64,000 nucleotides of DNA from Heterohyrax brucei (Eukaryota; Chordata; Mammalia; Hyracoidea; Procaviidae), in the NCBI GenBank assembly GCA_028571685.1, contig CM053154.1:16524001-16588000 (forward strand), given 5' to 3'. Below, piece by piece: positions 43,953-55,439 of the stretch. The translations under genes and the position numbers were made by a program. The notes under the pieces are model-generated. The model was not told the DNA's origin. It searched no databases and saw only the letters and a list, made by a program, of their open reading frames with translations. The number at the start of each line of letters is the position of its first letter. The first letter of the stretch is position 1.

Positions 43953-44997
43953 ATATTTTATTGAAGTTGACCAAATATTTACATATATATTTTTTATATT
44001 ATATTGAAGTTGGCCCTGTTTATTCTTCAAATTTACCTTAAGATTTAAGAAACTTCATAGAAGTAAAAAAAAAAAAAAGGCTGCGCAGCTTAATTTGTTC
44101 TGACGAATTTAGTGACTCCCAACTGTAGCATGTATTTATTCTTGCCGGCCACCCCTTCTCTCATTTTATTAATTTCCTACAGGAAATTGCAAGTTAATAG
44201 AAAAAGCAGCACTGGAACTGCCTCACATCCTATAGTTATTAATTAAAGGAACATCTGGTTCAGTAACTTTGGATACTAAAAATACAGAGTTAAACAAAGC
44301 TGACTGCCTCTTGAAATGAAATTTCAACTTCAATAGTCTCTCTAAAAAAAAATTATGCATTAAAAGCCACATCTTCCCTTAAAGAACTTTCCACAAAATT
44401 TTTAGTGAGTAAAGTAGCTCAATATTTGACTGTTCTTCACCAGGACTTCAGAAGTGAGACACAACCAAGGGACACTGAAATAAACGACTGAAGTTTCAAT
44501 AAGTTTCTTTTAAAGGCAGTTAGTCACATCATTCCACTCTAGTCTCATCTGCAGGTTATTACCCACAATCAATAAAGCAAGAAACTATATAAACTGTCTT
44601 ATTAATTTTATATAATGGTTAGTAAACTTTAAAATACTATACTATAAAACTTTTAAATGCTTCTGATGGCTTTAGATCACACTGGGTAATTTCTCGTTTG
44701 ATGTGGCAGGAAGTGTTAGGTGAGTGGATACCACGCTGGGAAAACGCGCTTCCTTCAGAATGTGAAAATCCATTCCACTGTGGAATTTTCTTATATGATA
44801 TTAGGTTATTACTGGGTGATTTTGGACTCTAGTTCAAGGTCTCTAAGTGACAAACATGTCAAGTATGTCTTAATCCACACAACGGTGCTGGTATGCACAT
44901 GTCACACCCCCACCGTCAGTGCTGAAGAAACCAGGGTCCCATCAAGTTCAAGTGGCTTTTGTGTTCTGTTGTATGATATGGAACTCAATTCCCTGAA
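43953..44997. other. Repeat-poor AT-rich stretch
   Basis: Only an A-run at 44067-44079 and TA-rich patches. No gene or repeat recognised. Confidence 0.35.
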
Positions 44998-45097
44998 AGG
45001 AGCCCCAGTGGTGCATTGGTTAAAGTGCTCAGCTGCTAACTGAAAGGTCGGTGGTTCCATCTCACCAGCCACTTCATGACTCAATGACAGTGCCGTT
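44998..45097 (+). mobile_element. AfroSINE-type SINE with internal deletion
   Basis: Head and B box (GGAGCCCCAGTGGTGCATTG; GGTCGGTGGTTCCATC) join at ~45078 directly to the last bases of the tail (ACTCAATGACAGTGCC). About 70 bp of the body are missing. Confidence 0.7.
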
Positions 45098-45475
45098 TAA
45101 ATTCCCTAATGCCCTCTCACCGAACTCCTAGCACAACCTAGCCAAGTGGGTGATGCTGCAGTGGAGAGAAACGGAAAGAAACGATAAGCAGTCAGTGTTG
45201 CGTTTGATACAGCTACAACACGAGTGGTAGGATGTTCCCAATTATCTAACCACTGTCTCACGTACTTATAAAAATTACATTTAAAATAGTATAAATGGTG
45301 AATCAGGGTGAGGAGATGGACCCTGTCACAGATAAGTCACGGGACTGGTTTTTTTTTATTAAAAGTACCATCTTGAAGTTACAGGATTTTCTTGTGCAGG
45401 AGAGTGGAGTAGCCAAGAAGCACCTCCAAAGTCTCAGGATTCTCAAAACTTCCTCTTGACAAGTGAATAAACCAG

Positions 45476-45655
45476 TACCAGTTGCCACAGAGTCAGTGCC
45501 AACTCAATGGCAACTCCTTGTGTATCAGAGCAAAGCTGTTATCCACAGGGTTCGGGACAACTTTTTTTTTGGAAGTAGACAGCCAGGCCTTTCTTGCGGG
45601 GCACTTCTGGATGAACTAGCACATCTTACCTTTTGGTTAGCAGCTGAAGGCACAC
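45476..45655 (-). mobile_element. AfroSINE-related SINE, distinct subfamily, antisense
   Basis: CCAGTTGCCACAGAGTCAGT, TTTTTTTGGAAGTAGACAGC, CCAGGCCTTTCTTGCGGG, TTACCTTTTGGTTAGCAGC. The middle differs from the common copies here. Confidence 0.65.
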
Positions 45656-46038
45656 CATCTGGAGATTCTTGCCAAGTCAACAGAATGAACTAATGGAACT
45701 GGAGATAAGAACAGCATCACTGGGATGAACAACAAAAGAGCATCTTTTTCTGCTATTAGTGAGGACTTTATTGTATATACGGACACACACACAAATGTGC
45801 AAATACGCCCACAAATGTACCTACACATGCACGTGCGTGCACTCGCTCATGTCTTCCTCTACACACGTTATATGTGTTCTTTAAAATCAATTGAGATGTT
45901 CCTAAGAAGTTGAGAGAATGATTTTTTTTTTGCATAATGATTAATATTTTCAAGTTAACTTCCATCAATTTTTATATATTTTCCACTTGGGAATGTAGGA
46001 AAGGGAGAAAATTTACCTCTGATATATACTGTCCCAGA

Positions 46039-46183
46039 ACCCTGGCGGTGCAGGGCTGAAGAGCTCAGTAACTAGCCAAAAGGTCAGCAGTTTGAATTCA
46101 GCATCTCCTCCTTGGAAACCCTATGGGACGGTTCTAGTCTGTACTATAGGGTTGCTATGGGTTGGAATCAACTCAACAGCACC
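46039..46183 (+). mobile_element. AfroSINE-type SINE
   Basis: CAGAACCCTGGCGGTGCAGG head, TATAGGGTTGCTATGGGTTG, GGAATCAACTCAACAGCACC. It lies head-to-tail with the next SINE, separated by a TA-rich inverted repeat. Confidence 0.85.
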
Positions 46184-46192
46184 TTTTATATA

Positions 46193-46220
46193 TATCTATA
46201 TCTACATGTAGATATATATA
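46193..46220. repeat. TA-rich imperfect palindrome
   Basis: Centred on TACATGTA. 13 of 14 positions pair on each side, built from the tail microsatellite of the preceding SINE. Confidence 0.75.
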
Positions 46221-46372
46221 AAAGGAAATCCCGGTGGCATGGTTGTTAAGTGCTCCATCTGCTAATCGAAAGGTTGGCAGTTCAAACCTACCAGGTGCTC
46301 CTTGGAAACTCTATGGGGCAGTTCTACTCTGACCTGTAGGGTCACTATGCATCAGAATTGACTCGAGGGCAG
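46221..46372 (+). mobile_element. AfroSINE-type SINE
   Basis: GGAAATCCCGGTGGCATGGT head, AAGGTTGGCAGTTCAAACC B box, TGTAGGGTCACTATGCATC, tail GACTCGAGGGCAGTGG. Confidence 0.9.
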
Positions 46373-46554
46373 TGGATACTGTCACAACCTACAACCCCAA
46401 ATCCTAGCTTCCATTGCAAGGTTTCTTGAGGCTTTAGTTGTCTGTGGTATGCATGGACTTTAGTATCTCGTATGTCTTGGGGGAGGTGTCAGTCAAAGGG
46501 ACAACAAAGATGAGTAGAACTGAAAAGCAGTGCCTCAAAGTGTTTGAGAATCCA

Positions 46555-46752
46555 ACTACGGAGCAGTAGAAAAACCTAGGTTCTCATCCTAGACACACCT
46601 TTCACTCCTATTTAACCTCTCAAACCTCAGTTTTACTCCTTTCTAATGATGACAGGAGTTCTTATACAGATTAAAGACAATAGGGATGTGACATGCTCAC
46701 TGCAGTACCTGGCACATAGTATAAGCTAACTAAATATCAGCTACATGCAGCT
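46555..46752 (+). repeat. MIR SINE
   Basis: TAGGTTCTCATCCTAGACAC, AACCTCTCAAACCTCAGTTT, CAGTACCTGGCACATAGTAT follow the MIR core and tail. Confidence 0.8.
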
Positions 46753-48534
46753 AACCCATTCACTTGAAATGCACAATAATGATTCATTACAATAGTAACG
46801 TATTTCCCAGTTTATGGACTCCTCATGATGTTCATACTTATCAACACATCCACAGTCCTAAGTACCAAAAAGATGTTCATGAATGAAGAAAAAAAATGTA
46901 TATATAAGAGGTAGAAGCATTCTGATTTTACCCTTAGAACAGTCTACTTCTGTGTTAATAATTAGTTACTATTTCCACTAAAAAAAAATAGAAGGAAAAA
47001 GGGTCTATACTAAAAATTTCATTAGGATTCAATCTGCAGCAAAGAACACGCCTAGCCAGAAAGACACGTAGAAGATCTGTCTGTTTAAAATGCAAAAAAG
47101 AAAGCAGTAAGAAAAACAAAGGATGTCAGACTAAAGCCCCTTCCATATGTCCCGTAAACATGACATGTCAGGAGACACTAAGAAGACGACGTGTTTCTGT
47201 TTGTTCTCATTAACAGTTTGCCTAAGTGATCCTTTATCTGCAAGGTCACATCAAACCACGAAGGCAGCCTGTGTAAAACTGCAGTCCCTGCTCAGACTTC
47301 AGGGGAGGGTTAACTTACTTCTGTCTTTAAAGACTGTTGGTGGATCCATGTCATTGCAATATATTATATCCTTCAGGGGAAAAAAAAATACGACGGACCA
47401 TTTAAAAATATTAACATATAAATTTCATTGTAAGAGGATTAGGAGGAAAGTCATCCTGCCAAATTAATTTAGGTAAGTATACTAGGTAAATAAATCAGCA
47501 CCCTTTTAGTTCAAAAAAGCACTCCAAGCAATTTCACATCATTAAAAATACTTTCAGCTGCCACATTTTGCCTCTTAGTGCTGTCTTAATGGCTACATGA
47601 CAGCACTTTCTACTACGGACTGTATGGCTTTTATTACATGTCTTGATAGCAACAACATTTTAGAAAACCTCAAAGAAAACTCAAATCACCCGTCATTTTA
47701 GAACAAGTCATCTAAAATTGTTAAATCAAAAATGACATAAATGTTGTAAGCTTTATAAAATCTAATTTTATGCAGTCTTTTCCCCAAACATTCAATGGGA
47801 GATGAATCCTTAAAAGGACATACAATTTATGGAAGAAACTGTCAAGGAATAAGGAGTCCCTGGATAGTGTTCTGGAAAAGTTTTTACCAGTTTATCTGAT
47901 TTGCTGATTTATGAACTACCCTTATCGGCTTGTGACTTAATTTCTCTTAAGTCTACCAACGTCTCATACAGATGAATGCCATTATGTTTCATATCTATTT
48001 AGATGTAAAGGCGAGTCCCACAAGGCAAGGCAGTCAATTATTTTCATTTTGTACTGTTATTATGAAATATTGCTGTTTTTAAAAGGTGCTTTTGGAGAAT
48101 GAGAATTGTTCACCAACGTACTTTAAAAGTGAATTTCAGGTGTCTGGCTGCCAGAGAGAAAATAATGTAATCTTGAAATATAACTTCAAATGAATTGTAT
48201 TTATAATGATTTTGTGATTTTTTTCCCCCCACTAAGTTTTCTCTGACAAAAAAGATTAATTCGTTTTTTCATTTCTGTGCTCACTGTCATAAGCTTCTGG
48301 CAGCTGGTGTGCTTTTTCCTGAAGAAAACTGTGATGAACCTACAGATTCTATAGGGGAAAGCTGAGAACACTTTTTTCTAGGCAGAATAAGGCCTTTGGC
48401 TTAATTCCACCAGCTTAGGGGGGCATGATGCCAATCACTTCTAATGCTGAGTTGTGGCACCAGCAAAATATCACCCAAACAGGGTGCTGCACAGCCTGTT
48501 GGTGAAGTAAAGTGAGCTTATTGCTCACGCCCTC
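46753..48534. other. Repeat-poor stretch
   Basis: About 1.8 kb with no recognised repeat. 47500-48300 is AT-rich with no decay-marked repeat, so conserved non-coding sequence is possible. The 106-codon frame at 47147-47467 is unsupported. Confidence 0.35.
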
Positions 48535-48985
48535 TTAGGAGTTGAATTGTATCCCTCTAAGAGATATGCTGAAGTCTCAATTGCTGGTGCTGTGAATCAG
48601 ACTTCATTTGGACATACAGTCTTTGCAGATGTAGTTAATGAGGATAACAGGAGGTTCTAGGAGAAGAGAGTGGCCCTAACCGATTATAGCAGGTGTCTCT
48701 AGGAGAAGACAAGAGGCATCCAGAGAGACACAGAGGGAGACAGCCAAGTGAAGACACAGCAGAGACTGGAATTATATTGCTATAGTCCAGGGAAAGCGTC
48801 AGACCACCAAAGGCTTGAAGGCACAAGAAAGATTCCTCCCTTTGAGCCTTTAGAGAAAGCATGCCCTTCTGACACCTTCATTTCATACTGTTAAGTTCCA
48901 GAATTGGTAGAGAATAAATCTGTGTTGTTTTGACCTACCTAATTTGTTATACTTTTGTTTCAGCAGCCTTAGGAAACTAATACAC
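48535..48985 (+). repeat. MLT1-type (ERVL-MaLR) solo LTR
   Basis: AGGAGTTGAATTGTATCCCT, AGATATGCTGAAGTCTCAAT, TCTTTGCAGATGTAGTTAAT, AAGACACAGCAGAGACTGGA, GAATAAATCTGTGTTGTTTT (polyadenylation region) and AGGAAACTAATACAC run in MLT1 order. It is a solo LTR with no internal viral sequence next to it. Confidence 0.85.
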
Positions 48986-49001
48986 TACCATAAGGCAGAT
49001 T

Positions 49002-49155
49002 GGGAAACCCTGGTGCATAGTGGGTAAGCGCTACAGCTGCTAAACAAAAGGTGGGCAGTTTGAATCCACCAGGCATACTTGGACACTCTGGGGACAGTTC
49101 TACTCTATCCTATATGGTCTCTATCAACCAGAATTGACTCAATGGCAGTAGATTC
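49002..49155 (+). mobile_element. AfroSINE-type SINE
   Basis: GGGAAACCCTGGTGCATAGT head, GTGGGCAGTTTGAATCC B box, CAGAATTGACTCAATGGCAG tail. Confidence 0.9.
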
Positions 49156-50275
49156 TGATTTGACTTGAAGGGAGATGGGTACTTGACACAACTTTAGTAG
49201 TCTCTCTGATGAGGAGGGCAAAGGCATGACATTTATGAAGTTTTTTTGAGGGGGGAGTCTGGGTTAAGGCAAATTTTTCAATGGGAGAGCTTCAATAATA
49301 TTTAAGTACTAGGATATAAAAATTTAGGATTGATGGACTCACAAAGGGAGAGTTTCAAAGTGCATCTTGGATAGTAAATAGTGATTCAATGCTGTTTATT
49401 GACAGTTGAGTTGTCTGATACTCCTTTAAATAGATTTTCAAAAGCCGTTGAAAGGAACAATAAAGTTAATGGCAATTTATAACTTTCTTGCCAGGAGTTT
49501 CTTGTAATAGTAAATTCATGTTGAAGAAGACAGTAGAACAGTAAAGTCATGTTAATAAAGACAGCTAAGAAGTGAAGTCATGTTAATGTAGACACTAAAT
49601 TGTGCAGGTATAAACGGATTTGGTTCTTAACTAATATAATTCATGAACAATATCTCCCATCTACAAGTCAAATAATTGAGGAATTTAGAAAAGTGAACAA
49701 TGGTTACCCATGCCATCTGCATTTCAAAGATAATAGTACTCCAACACTCTTAAAATAAAGGATAGAATGATTTATTAAACGTAATTGGAATCAGAATAAT
49801 TCAGTGGAACTTTAGAAACTTCTATACCTGTATTTTATTTTTCCCTTCTTATTGAGCTTTACTCTCTTCGTTTGTTTCTTCCTTAGCAAAGTATCTTATC
49901 TCACCTTGTAGTTTTCCAAATGGCTGTAAAGAGTTCCTAGAGGGCTCATATTTTCTCAAGGTGAAAACACATAATCATTTAAAGGCAGATAAACAGAAGG
50001 CAGACTAGTTGACCATTACCAGAAGTCTGAGCTGGTAACTAAAGGAATTCAGAGTTAAAGCATGAGGGAAAGCGTGTACCCTTAGCAGGCAGAAGGACCC
50101 GACTAGGGCTACAGAGCAGAAGCTTCAGGCTGAGGTTCAGGCAATGACCATCTAGGCCAAGAACTGCAAAACTAGGATGTGAGCCTGTCTGTTAAGATAG
50201 TTCAGGCCTTTCACTTCCTTATTACAGGAGAAAAGAAAATCTTTGTGGGAGTCTGTAGAGTGGAAGATAACCCCA
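49156..50275. other. Unassigned; contains a short imperfect tandem repeat
   Basis: 49516-49596 has the block (A)AGTCATGTTAAT repeated with AAGACAG-like spacers. Otherwise nothing recognised. Confidence 0.4.
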
Positions 50276-50402
50276 AACCAAACCCATTGTCGGGGAGCGA
50301 ATTCTGACTCACAACAACCCTAGAGGACAGAGTACAACTGCCCCATTGGGTTTCCAATGAGCAGCTAGTAGATTCGAACTGCTGACCTTTGGTTTACAAG
50401 GC
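50276..50402 (-). mobile_element. AfroSINE-type SINE, antisense, head truncated
   Basis: AACCAAACCCATTGTCGGGG to GACCTTTGGTTTAC. The tRNA-like head end is lost. Confidence 0.85.
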
Positions 50403-50614
50403 AAAAAACCAGAGGTGAAGGACAAGGTTGGAAGCCTCCCTTACTGGGCAGAATCAGACCTTTGAGGTTGAAAAAGGAGATGTCAAGAGATTTCATTATT
50501 TTATTTCTCTATGTCAAATATGTCTCTTCTCCTCGTCTCTGTGTTGCTTTCACTGCTTCTTTCTCTGTTTCCCTTCCTCTGCTTCCCTTCCTCTGCTTGA
50601 CCATTAAGTGACAA

Positions 50615-50777
50615 AAGCAAACAAACAAACACTGCCATCATCAGGTCCAACTCATAGCGATCCCAGAGATCAGAGTAGAGCTGCCCCATTAAGTTTGCAA
50701 GGAGTGTTTGGCGGATTCGAACTGCCAACCTTTTGGTCAGCAGATGTAGCACTTAACCCACCGTGACACCAGGGTTT
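50615..50777 (-). mobile_element. AfroSINE-type SINE with perfect 14-bp target-site duplication
   Basis: (AAAC)n tail then CACTGCCATCATCAGGTCC to GACACCAGGGTTT. Flanked by CCATTAAGTGACAA at 50601-50614 and 50778-50791, identical. Confidence 0.93.
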
Positions 50778-50809
50778 CCATTAAGTGACAAGTAGAGTAG
50801 AATTAGGCA

Positions 50810-51010
50810 ATCAGCATGAACAGTAAAGCCAGGCAGTCTTGAATTCAATTCTTAGGTCTGTTCCATCTAGGGCTTTTCTTCCCATCAGGTTTTTTACCAA
50901 GAGGAAAAAAATAATGGTACACTACCTCACAGGTTTACTGTGAGTATTAGAGATAAAGCATGTAAACTGGCTGGTACAGTATCTACTACACAGTAAGTAC
51001 TTAGAAACCA
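50810..51010 (+). repeat. MIR SINE
   Basis: AAGCCAGGCAGTCTTGAATT, CTACCTCACAGGTTTACTGT, GAGTATTAGAGATAAAGCAT, CTACACAGTAAGTACTTAGA. Confidence 0.75.
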
Positions 51011-51594
51011 TTGCCCTGAGACCTTGCCATAACACAATTACTGATGTCCAAGAAACTCAGCTGTGCAAAACGTGGGGTTGTGTTACGACTAGATTAATGC
51101 AATGATGGAGGCGTGCCTGCAAAGCTGCCTGGGAATTCCGAGTCTGGCCAATGCCACGTACTCTGGGCTGAGGTTTGGCACCACCTAGTGGTGACTGCTC
51201 TAGTTTAAAAACAGATGGGGGCAATTCTGGGACGTGGAGCTGGTGCGGACTTCTGAGACAGCAGCAGTGACTTTAGAAGTCTCTTGGCTAGCTGATGTAA
51301 ACTTTATTGCCCTGATCCAGAAAGAATGGCTTGGGAGAACAGTGGGGACCTACTCTTTACCTCCTTGCTTCCTGAGACGGAATTGTCTGTTTTCACTCTG
51401 TCCAGTATCAGCCTAACATTCATGTTACCTGTTGGACCTCAGTGAGGGGCTTTGAAAAAAGGGATCAGGTAGAAGACAGGGGCCACTGGCCAATTGTGCT
51501 ATGTTTGAATTCAAGCTATTCTCATTTTCATTATTTCTAGATGCTTTATTACAGGGTCTTACTATTATGAACAATTAATAACATTAATTACATT
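51011..51594. other. Unassigned sequence
   Basis: No repeat or gene recognised. The 60-codon frame at 51234-51416 is unsupported. Confidence 0.35.
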
Positions 51595-51802
51595 CAAACT
51601 GAAAAAACAAATCCATTGCTGTCAAGTCAATGACAGCTCATAGGGACCCTGTACACAACGTACAACTGCCCCCTAGAGTTTCCAGTAAGTGCCTGGTGGA
51701 TTTGAACTTCCTACCTTCTGGTTAGCAGCTGAAGCGCTTAACCACTGCACTACTGTCTATAGGGTCGCTATGAGTTGGAATTGACTTCATTGCAGTGCAT
51801 TT
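51595..51802 (-). mobile_element. Fold-back AfroSINE (full antisense copy + sense 3' end) in one target-site duplication
   Basis: An antisense SINE from the tail at ~51603 to the head at ~51750 (AACCACTGCACTAC) is joined directly to a sense SINE 3' end (CTATAGGGTCGCTATGAGTT and tail GCAGTGCATTTTT, 51752-51802). The whole is bracketed by TTAATTACATT at 51584-51594 and 51803-51813, so it arose as one insertion. Confidence 0.88.
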
Positions 51803-51813
51803 TTAATTACATT

Positions 51814-53015
51814 ATCAATGTTAAATTCGACAAATGTGTTTTATGTGCAAAGCAAATAGAGTTATTATGATGCAAGTATGGGAAAGACAAAATCTTTGAC
51901 ATAAAGAAAGCTTCTTATTTAGTGTGCACAAAGATTATTTAAAGAAAACTAAAGCCAGGTTTTAAAAATATCCTAAAAAACATAGCACAAACCAAATGCC
52001 TTGGGACTAGTTAGTGAGAAGAAGTACTCCTGGAGAGACTGGGATGCATCTGGGGGAAAAGATGGCAGCAGAGCGAAGGTTTGAATTATGAGTAGGCTAT
52101 CAGTAGGAGCAGGACTGAATGGAGGTGTCCAGGACGAGGAAAGGCAGGGAAGCGTGAGGATCCAGGTGATGCTGCCCAATAGCAAACAAGCATTCTGCTT
52201 GGCACACTGGCAGATCCACGGGGCTCAGGAGACAACACGCTGTCCTATGCTTTGTCACTTTGCGATGACGTGTTTACTTTGGCTAGGAATGCACTTGCCT
52301 GCCTTGGCTGACCAGGGGACTCCTGTTTATCTTTCCAGATCTGTCCCGGCAGGAGGATGGCTTTTCCTATTCGTTGGGGGTGATGACTTGACGACTCTTT
52401 CCAGGCTGAATAAATGGAGGGGAAAATGGGAAGGCTGGTGACCTAGTCAATAGAGGTGGTACTGGTGTCAAGACCCAGTGTCCCCGGGCATCTGTGGAAG
52501 TGTGGATTCTTCGGGAATCTCACTCCTTTCACCAAAAATAAAATAAAATAATTGCTCCTCATGCCCTTCCCAAAACTTCAAGTGTTACAAAATAAAAAAG
52601 AAGGAAGCTCTTTCTCAATCTCTTAACCTCCACTTCTCTGTCCCCAATCACAGCTACACAGTAAGAGTAGGTTCACATTAGAGTTGGCTTCAAAGTCCTT
52701 TTTTTGATTATGCTTTTGTCCTAAGATCCCATTCATTTTAAGATGCACAATTGACTTTACAATAACAAGCACTTTGGGCATCGGTAGTGAAAAAAAAAAG
52801 TGACCACTGCATTAAAATACATACATGGATTGTAAGATGGGTAAACGAGAGAGAGAGTGAGAGAACTGTAATGGAAGACATCCAAAAGCCACGGGGCTGA
52901 TTTCTGTGTGACATGACACAAGCAGTTGTGTTTGAGACTAGCTCATCTATCAGTCAGGAACATGCAGCAATGTAGTGGGCAGACAGACCGATCGGAGGCT
53001 GGATTACAAGCCTCT
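51814..53015. other. Unassigned sequence
   Basis: The 117-codon plus frame at 52088-52441 and the overlapping minus frame lack any recognised motif. There is a (GA)n-like run at 52846-52864. No repeat is assigned. Confidence 0.35.
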
Positions 53016-53189
53016 GGAAATCCCAGTGGCTTACAGGTTAAGTGCTACATTTGCTAACCAAAAGGTCAGAAGTTCAAACCCACCAGGTGGAAACTCTACG
53101 GGGCAGTTCTACTCTGTCCTATAGGGTCGCTACGAGTTGGAATTCACTTGACAGCAGTGGATCTGTGTCTTTTTTTTTTTTTTTTTTAA
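53016..53189 (+). mobile_element. AfroSINE-type SINE with long T tail
   Basis: GGAAATCCCAGTGGCTTACA head, AAAGGTCAGAAGTTCAAACC, CTATAGGGTCGCTACGAGTT, and an unusually long uninterrupted T run at the end. Confidence 0.92.
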
Positions 53190-53518
53190 TAAGAAGCCTC
53201 TGGTAATAGAGAGAGGTGGCAGAAATCTCACCCAGGACAGTTAAATTGAGAAAGGAGAAGGTGGAACAGATTCCAGAAACAAGATTGGTCACATGGGGGA
53301 AAGTAGAGAGTGAAGGGGAAATGTCAAATGGGACTCCATGGAAGTTTCTGTAGCATTTACTGAGTAGAGGGTCTGCTTTTGCTGCTGCTTTCCCAGTAGT
53401 ACTCTTCCCCACATATATACATGGCTGGCGTCCTCACTCCTCTTAGGCCTTTGTTTGAAGGTCACCTTCCTGGTGAAGACTCTCTTAACCTCCCTGTTTT
53501 ACATGGGCTAGTCCTACA

Positions 53519-53676
53519 TGGAAACCCAGGTGGTGTAACAGTTAAGTGCTACGACTGCTAACCAAAAGGTTAGCGGTTCAGATTCACTAGCTGTTCCTTG
53601 GAAACTCTATGGAACAGGTCTACTCTGTCCTTTAGGGTCGCTAGGAGTCAGAATCCACTTGATGGCAGTCGGCTCT
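53519..53676 (+). mobile_element. AfroSINE-type SINE, first of a head-to-tail trio
   Basis: GGAAACCCAGGTGGTGTAAC head, AAAGGTTAGCGGTTCAGATT B box, TTTAGGGTCGCTAGGAGTCA, tail GATGGCAGTCGGCTC. Confidence 0.92.
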
Positions 53677-53683
53677 TTCTTCC

Positions 53684-53857
53684 TGGAAACCCTGACAGTG
53701 TACTGGTTAAGTGCTATGACTGCTAGCCAAAAAAGGTGGCATTTCGCATCTGTCAGGCACTCCTTGGAAACCTGATGGGGCACTTCTATTCTGTCCCATA
53801 GGGCCACTATGAGTCAGAACTGACTTGACGACAATGAGTCTGGGGTTTTTTTTTTAG
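53684..53857 (+). mobile_element. AfroSINE-type SINE, second of the trio
   Basis: GGAAACCCTGACAGTGTACT head about 8 bp after the first copy ends. TGTCCCATAGGGCCACTATG, tail GACGACAATGAGTCTGGGG and a T run. Confidence 0.92.
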
Positions 53858-53874
53858 CTTCCACATGTCTAACC

Positions 53875-53988
53875 ACAAGGTTGGCAGTTCAAATCCACCA
53901 GGCACACCTTGAATACTCTAGAGGGCAGTTCTACTCTGGCTTCTAGGGTCACCACGAGTCGGATCCAACTCAAGGGCACTTGGCTTGG
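53875..53988 (+). mobile_element. AfroSINE-type SINE, third of the trio, 5'-truncated
   Basis: Starts at the B box (AAGGTTGGCAGTTCAAATCC), ends GGGCACTTGGCTTGG. Bracketed by CCACATGTCTAACC (53861-53874) and CCACATGTCCAACC (53989-54002), 13 of 14 identical. Confidence 0.9.
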
Positions 53989-54002
53989 CCACATGTCCAA
54001 CC

Positions 54003-54767
54003 CCTATCCTGAAGTTACCCTCTAACTTTGCTTTACTGCTTTGTGTATATGTGTGTGTGTTTATCATCTCAGGGCCCATCACTCCCTGCGTGCACATCGC
54101 ACACAAACTTTCTATTATCAATCTCCCACTAGCATATAACTTGCATGAAGCAGGGGCTTTCTGCCTGTTTTATTCACTCTCAGATCCCAGACACGGCCCA
54201 ATGTCTGGGATTCTCTGTAGCAGGGAGCCTGGTGGGCCTGCCTGACTATGACCTGGCCCAGGAAGTATCCTTGTGACTGCAGAAGTATAAAAGTTAATGG
54301 CATGTAAACACCACCATCCCCAGTCAAGAGAGAGAACACAGAAGAAAGGGAAAAATGCTTACATGTCAGTACCTTTTAGGGGTTGTCATGAACTGTAATA
54401 AACTCAAAGGCAATTTTTAAGCATTTCTCTTCCCTACTTTTTGAACAACAAGGGGCCCTATATTTTCATTTCAGATTGGACCCCACAAGAACAGACGATC
54501 AAATGCCTCAGAAACTGACACAAACAACACTTGTTCCTGCCAGTACCAGGAAATACAAGCTAAGGCTGTCTAGTTCAGAACCAACTCTGTTTTTGTTATC
54601 TCCGTGTATGTAATGCTTCATTAAAACTTTGTTAATTTTAATTCTCTTCTGATTTATCATGTTTCTTGGGTTAGCAGTAAGACTTAGTATATATAGAAGC
54701 TGATTCATTTATCTGTGTGCTGACAATGGAGGAGATACGGCATAATTTGTATCGCTTATAATTTAGG
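54003..54767. other. Unassigned, with a SINE 3' scrap
   Basis: 54379-54419 (GGGGTTGTCATGAACTG, CTCAAAGGCAATTTTT) resembles a diverged SINE tail. A short (TG)n lies at 54048-54060. No gene. Confidence 0.4.
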
Positions 54768-54929
54768 GAAACCCTGGTGGTGTAGCGGTTACATGCTACA
54801 GCTGTGAACCAGATGGTCAGCAGTTCAAATCTGCCAGGCACTCCCTGGAAACTCAGTGGAGCAGTTCTACTCTGTCTACAGGGTCGCTGTTTGAGTTGGA
54901 AACGACTTGACAGTGGGTGATTTGTTTTT
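54768..54929 (+). mobile_element. AfroSINE-type SINE
   Basis: GGAAACCCTGGTGGTGTAGC head, GGTCAGCAGTTCAAATC B box, CTACAGGGTCGCTGTTTGAG. Confidence 0.92.
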
Positions 54930-55242
54930 TGGCACGATTTATGAAACTAAGCAAGAATAAAAATTGTGGACCTAACATTGCTGTTCTGAGAACAATTAGG
55001 ATTTCAAAATAAATCGATAGATTTGATTCCCATTATCAACAAATTTTATATGGAAGTTTCAGTCCCTGTGAAAAATCAAGTTGCCTTTGTTGGCATCTTC
55101 CAGAAGTATCCTCTTTGGACAAAAACTGGCAGAACTGCTTAGGATTCACCTTCTGTTCTATATTAGTGCTCACAGGTTTTACTGAGATGTCTGATAATAG
55201 CTAAAGCCTGGAACTACTTAAATTCTCAGGTTTCTCCTTGGA

Positions 55243-55350
55243 TAAGATCAATTCAATAAGCATTTATTGAGAGCCTACCTCTATGGATCCAATACTTCGT
55301 TAAGCACTAAGGATAAAAAGGTGTAAAAAATGTCCTCTCCCAAGGACCTC
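55243..55350 (-). repeat. L2 3' end, antisense
   Basis: TTCAATAAGCATTTATTGAG, TTAAGCACTAAGGATAAAAA, CTCCCAAGGACCTCAGTCTA: inverted L2 end. Confidence 0.7.
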
Positions 55351-55439
55351 AGTCTAACAGGTGAGTTTGCTCCTTTCCTATTGTTTTGCTTTCAGTCCTA
55401 AAGCCATCATATGGGGCAGAGCAAAGGTAAAAGGTGGGG

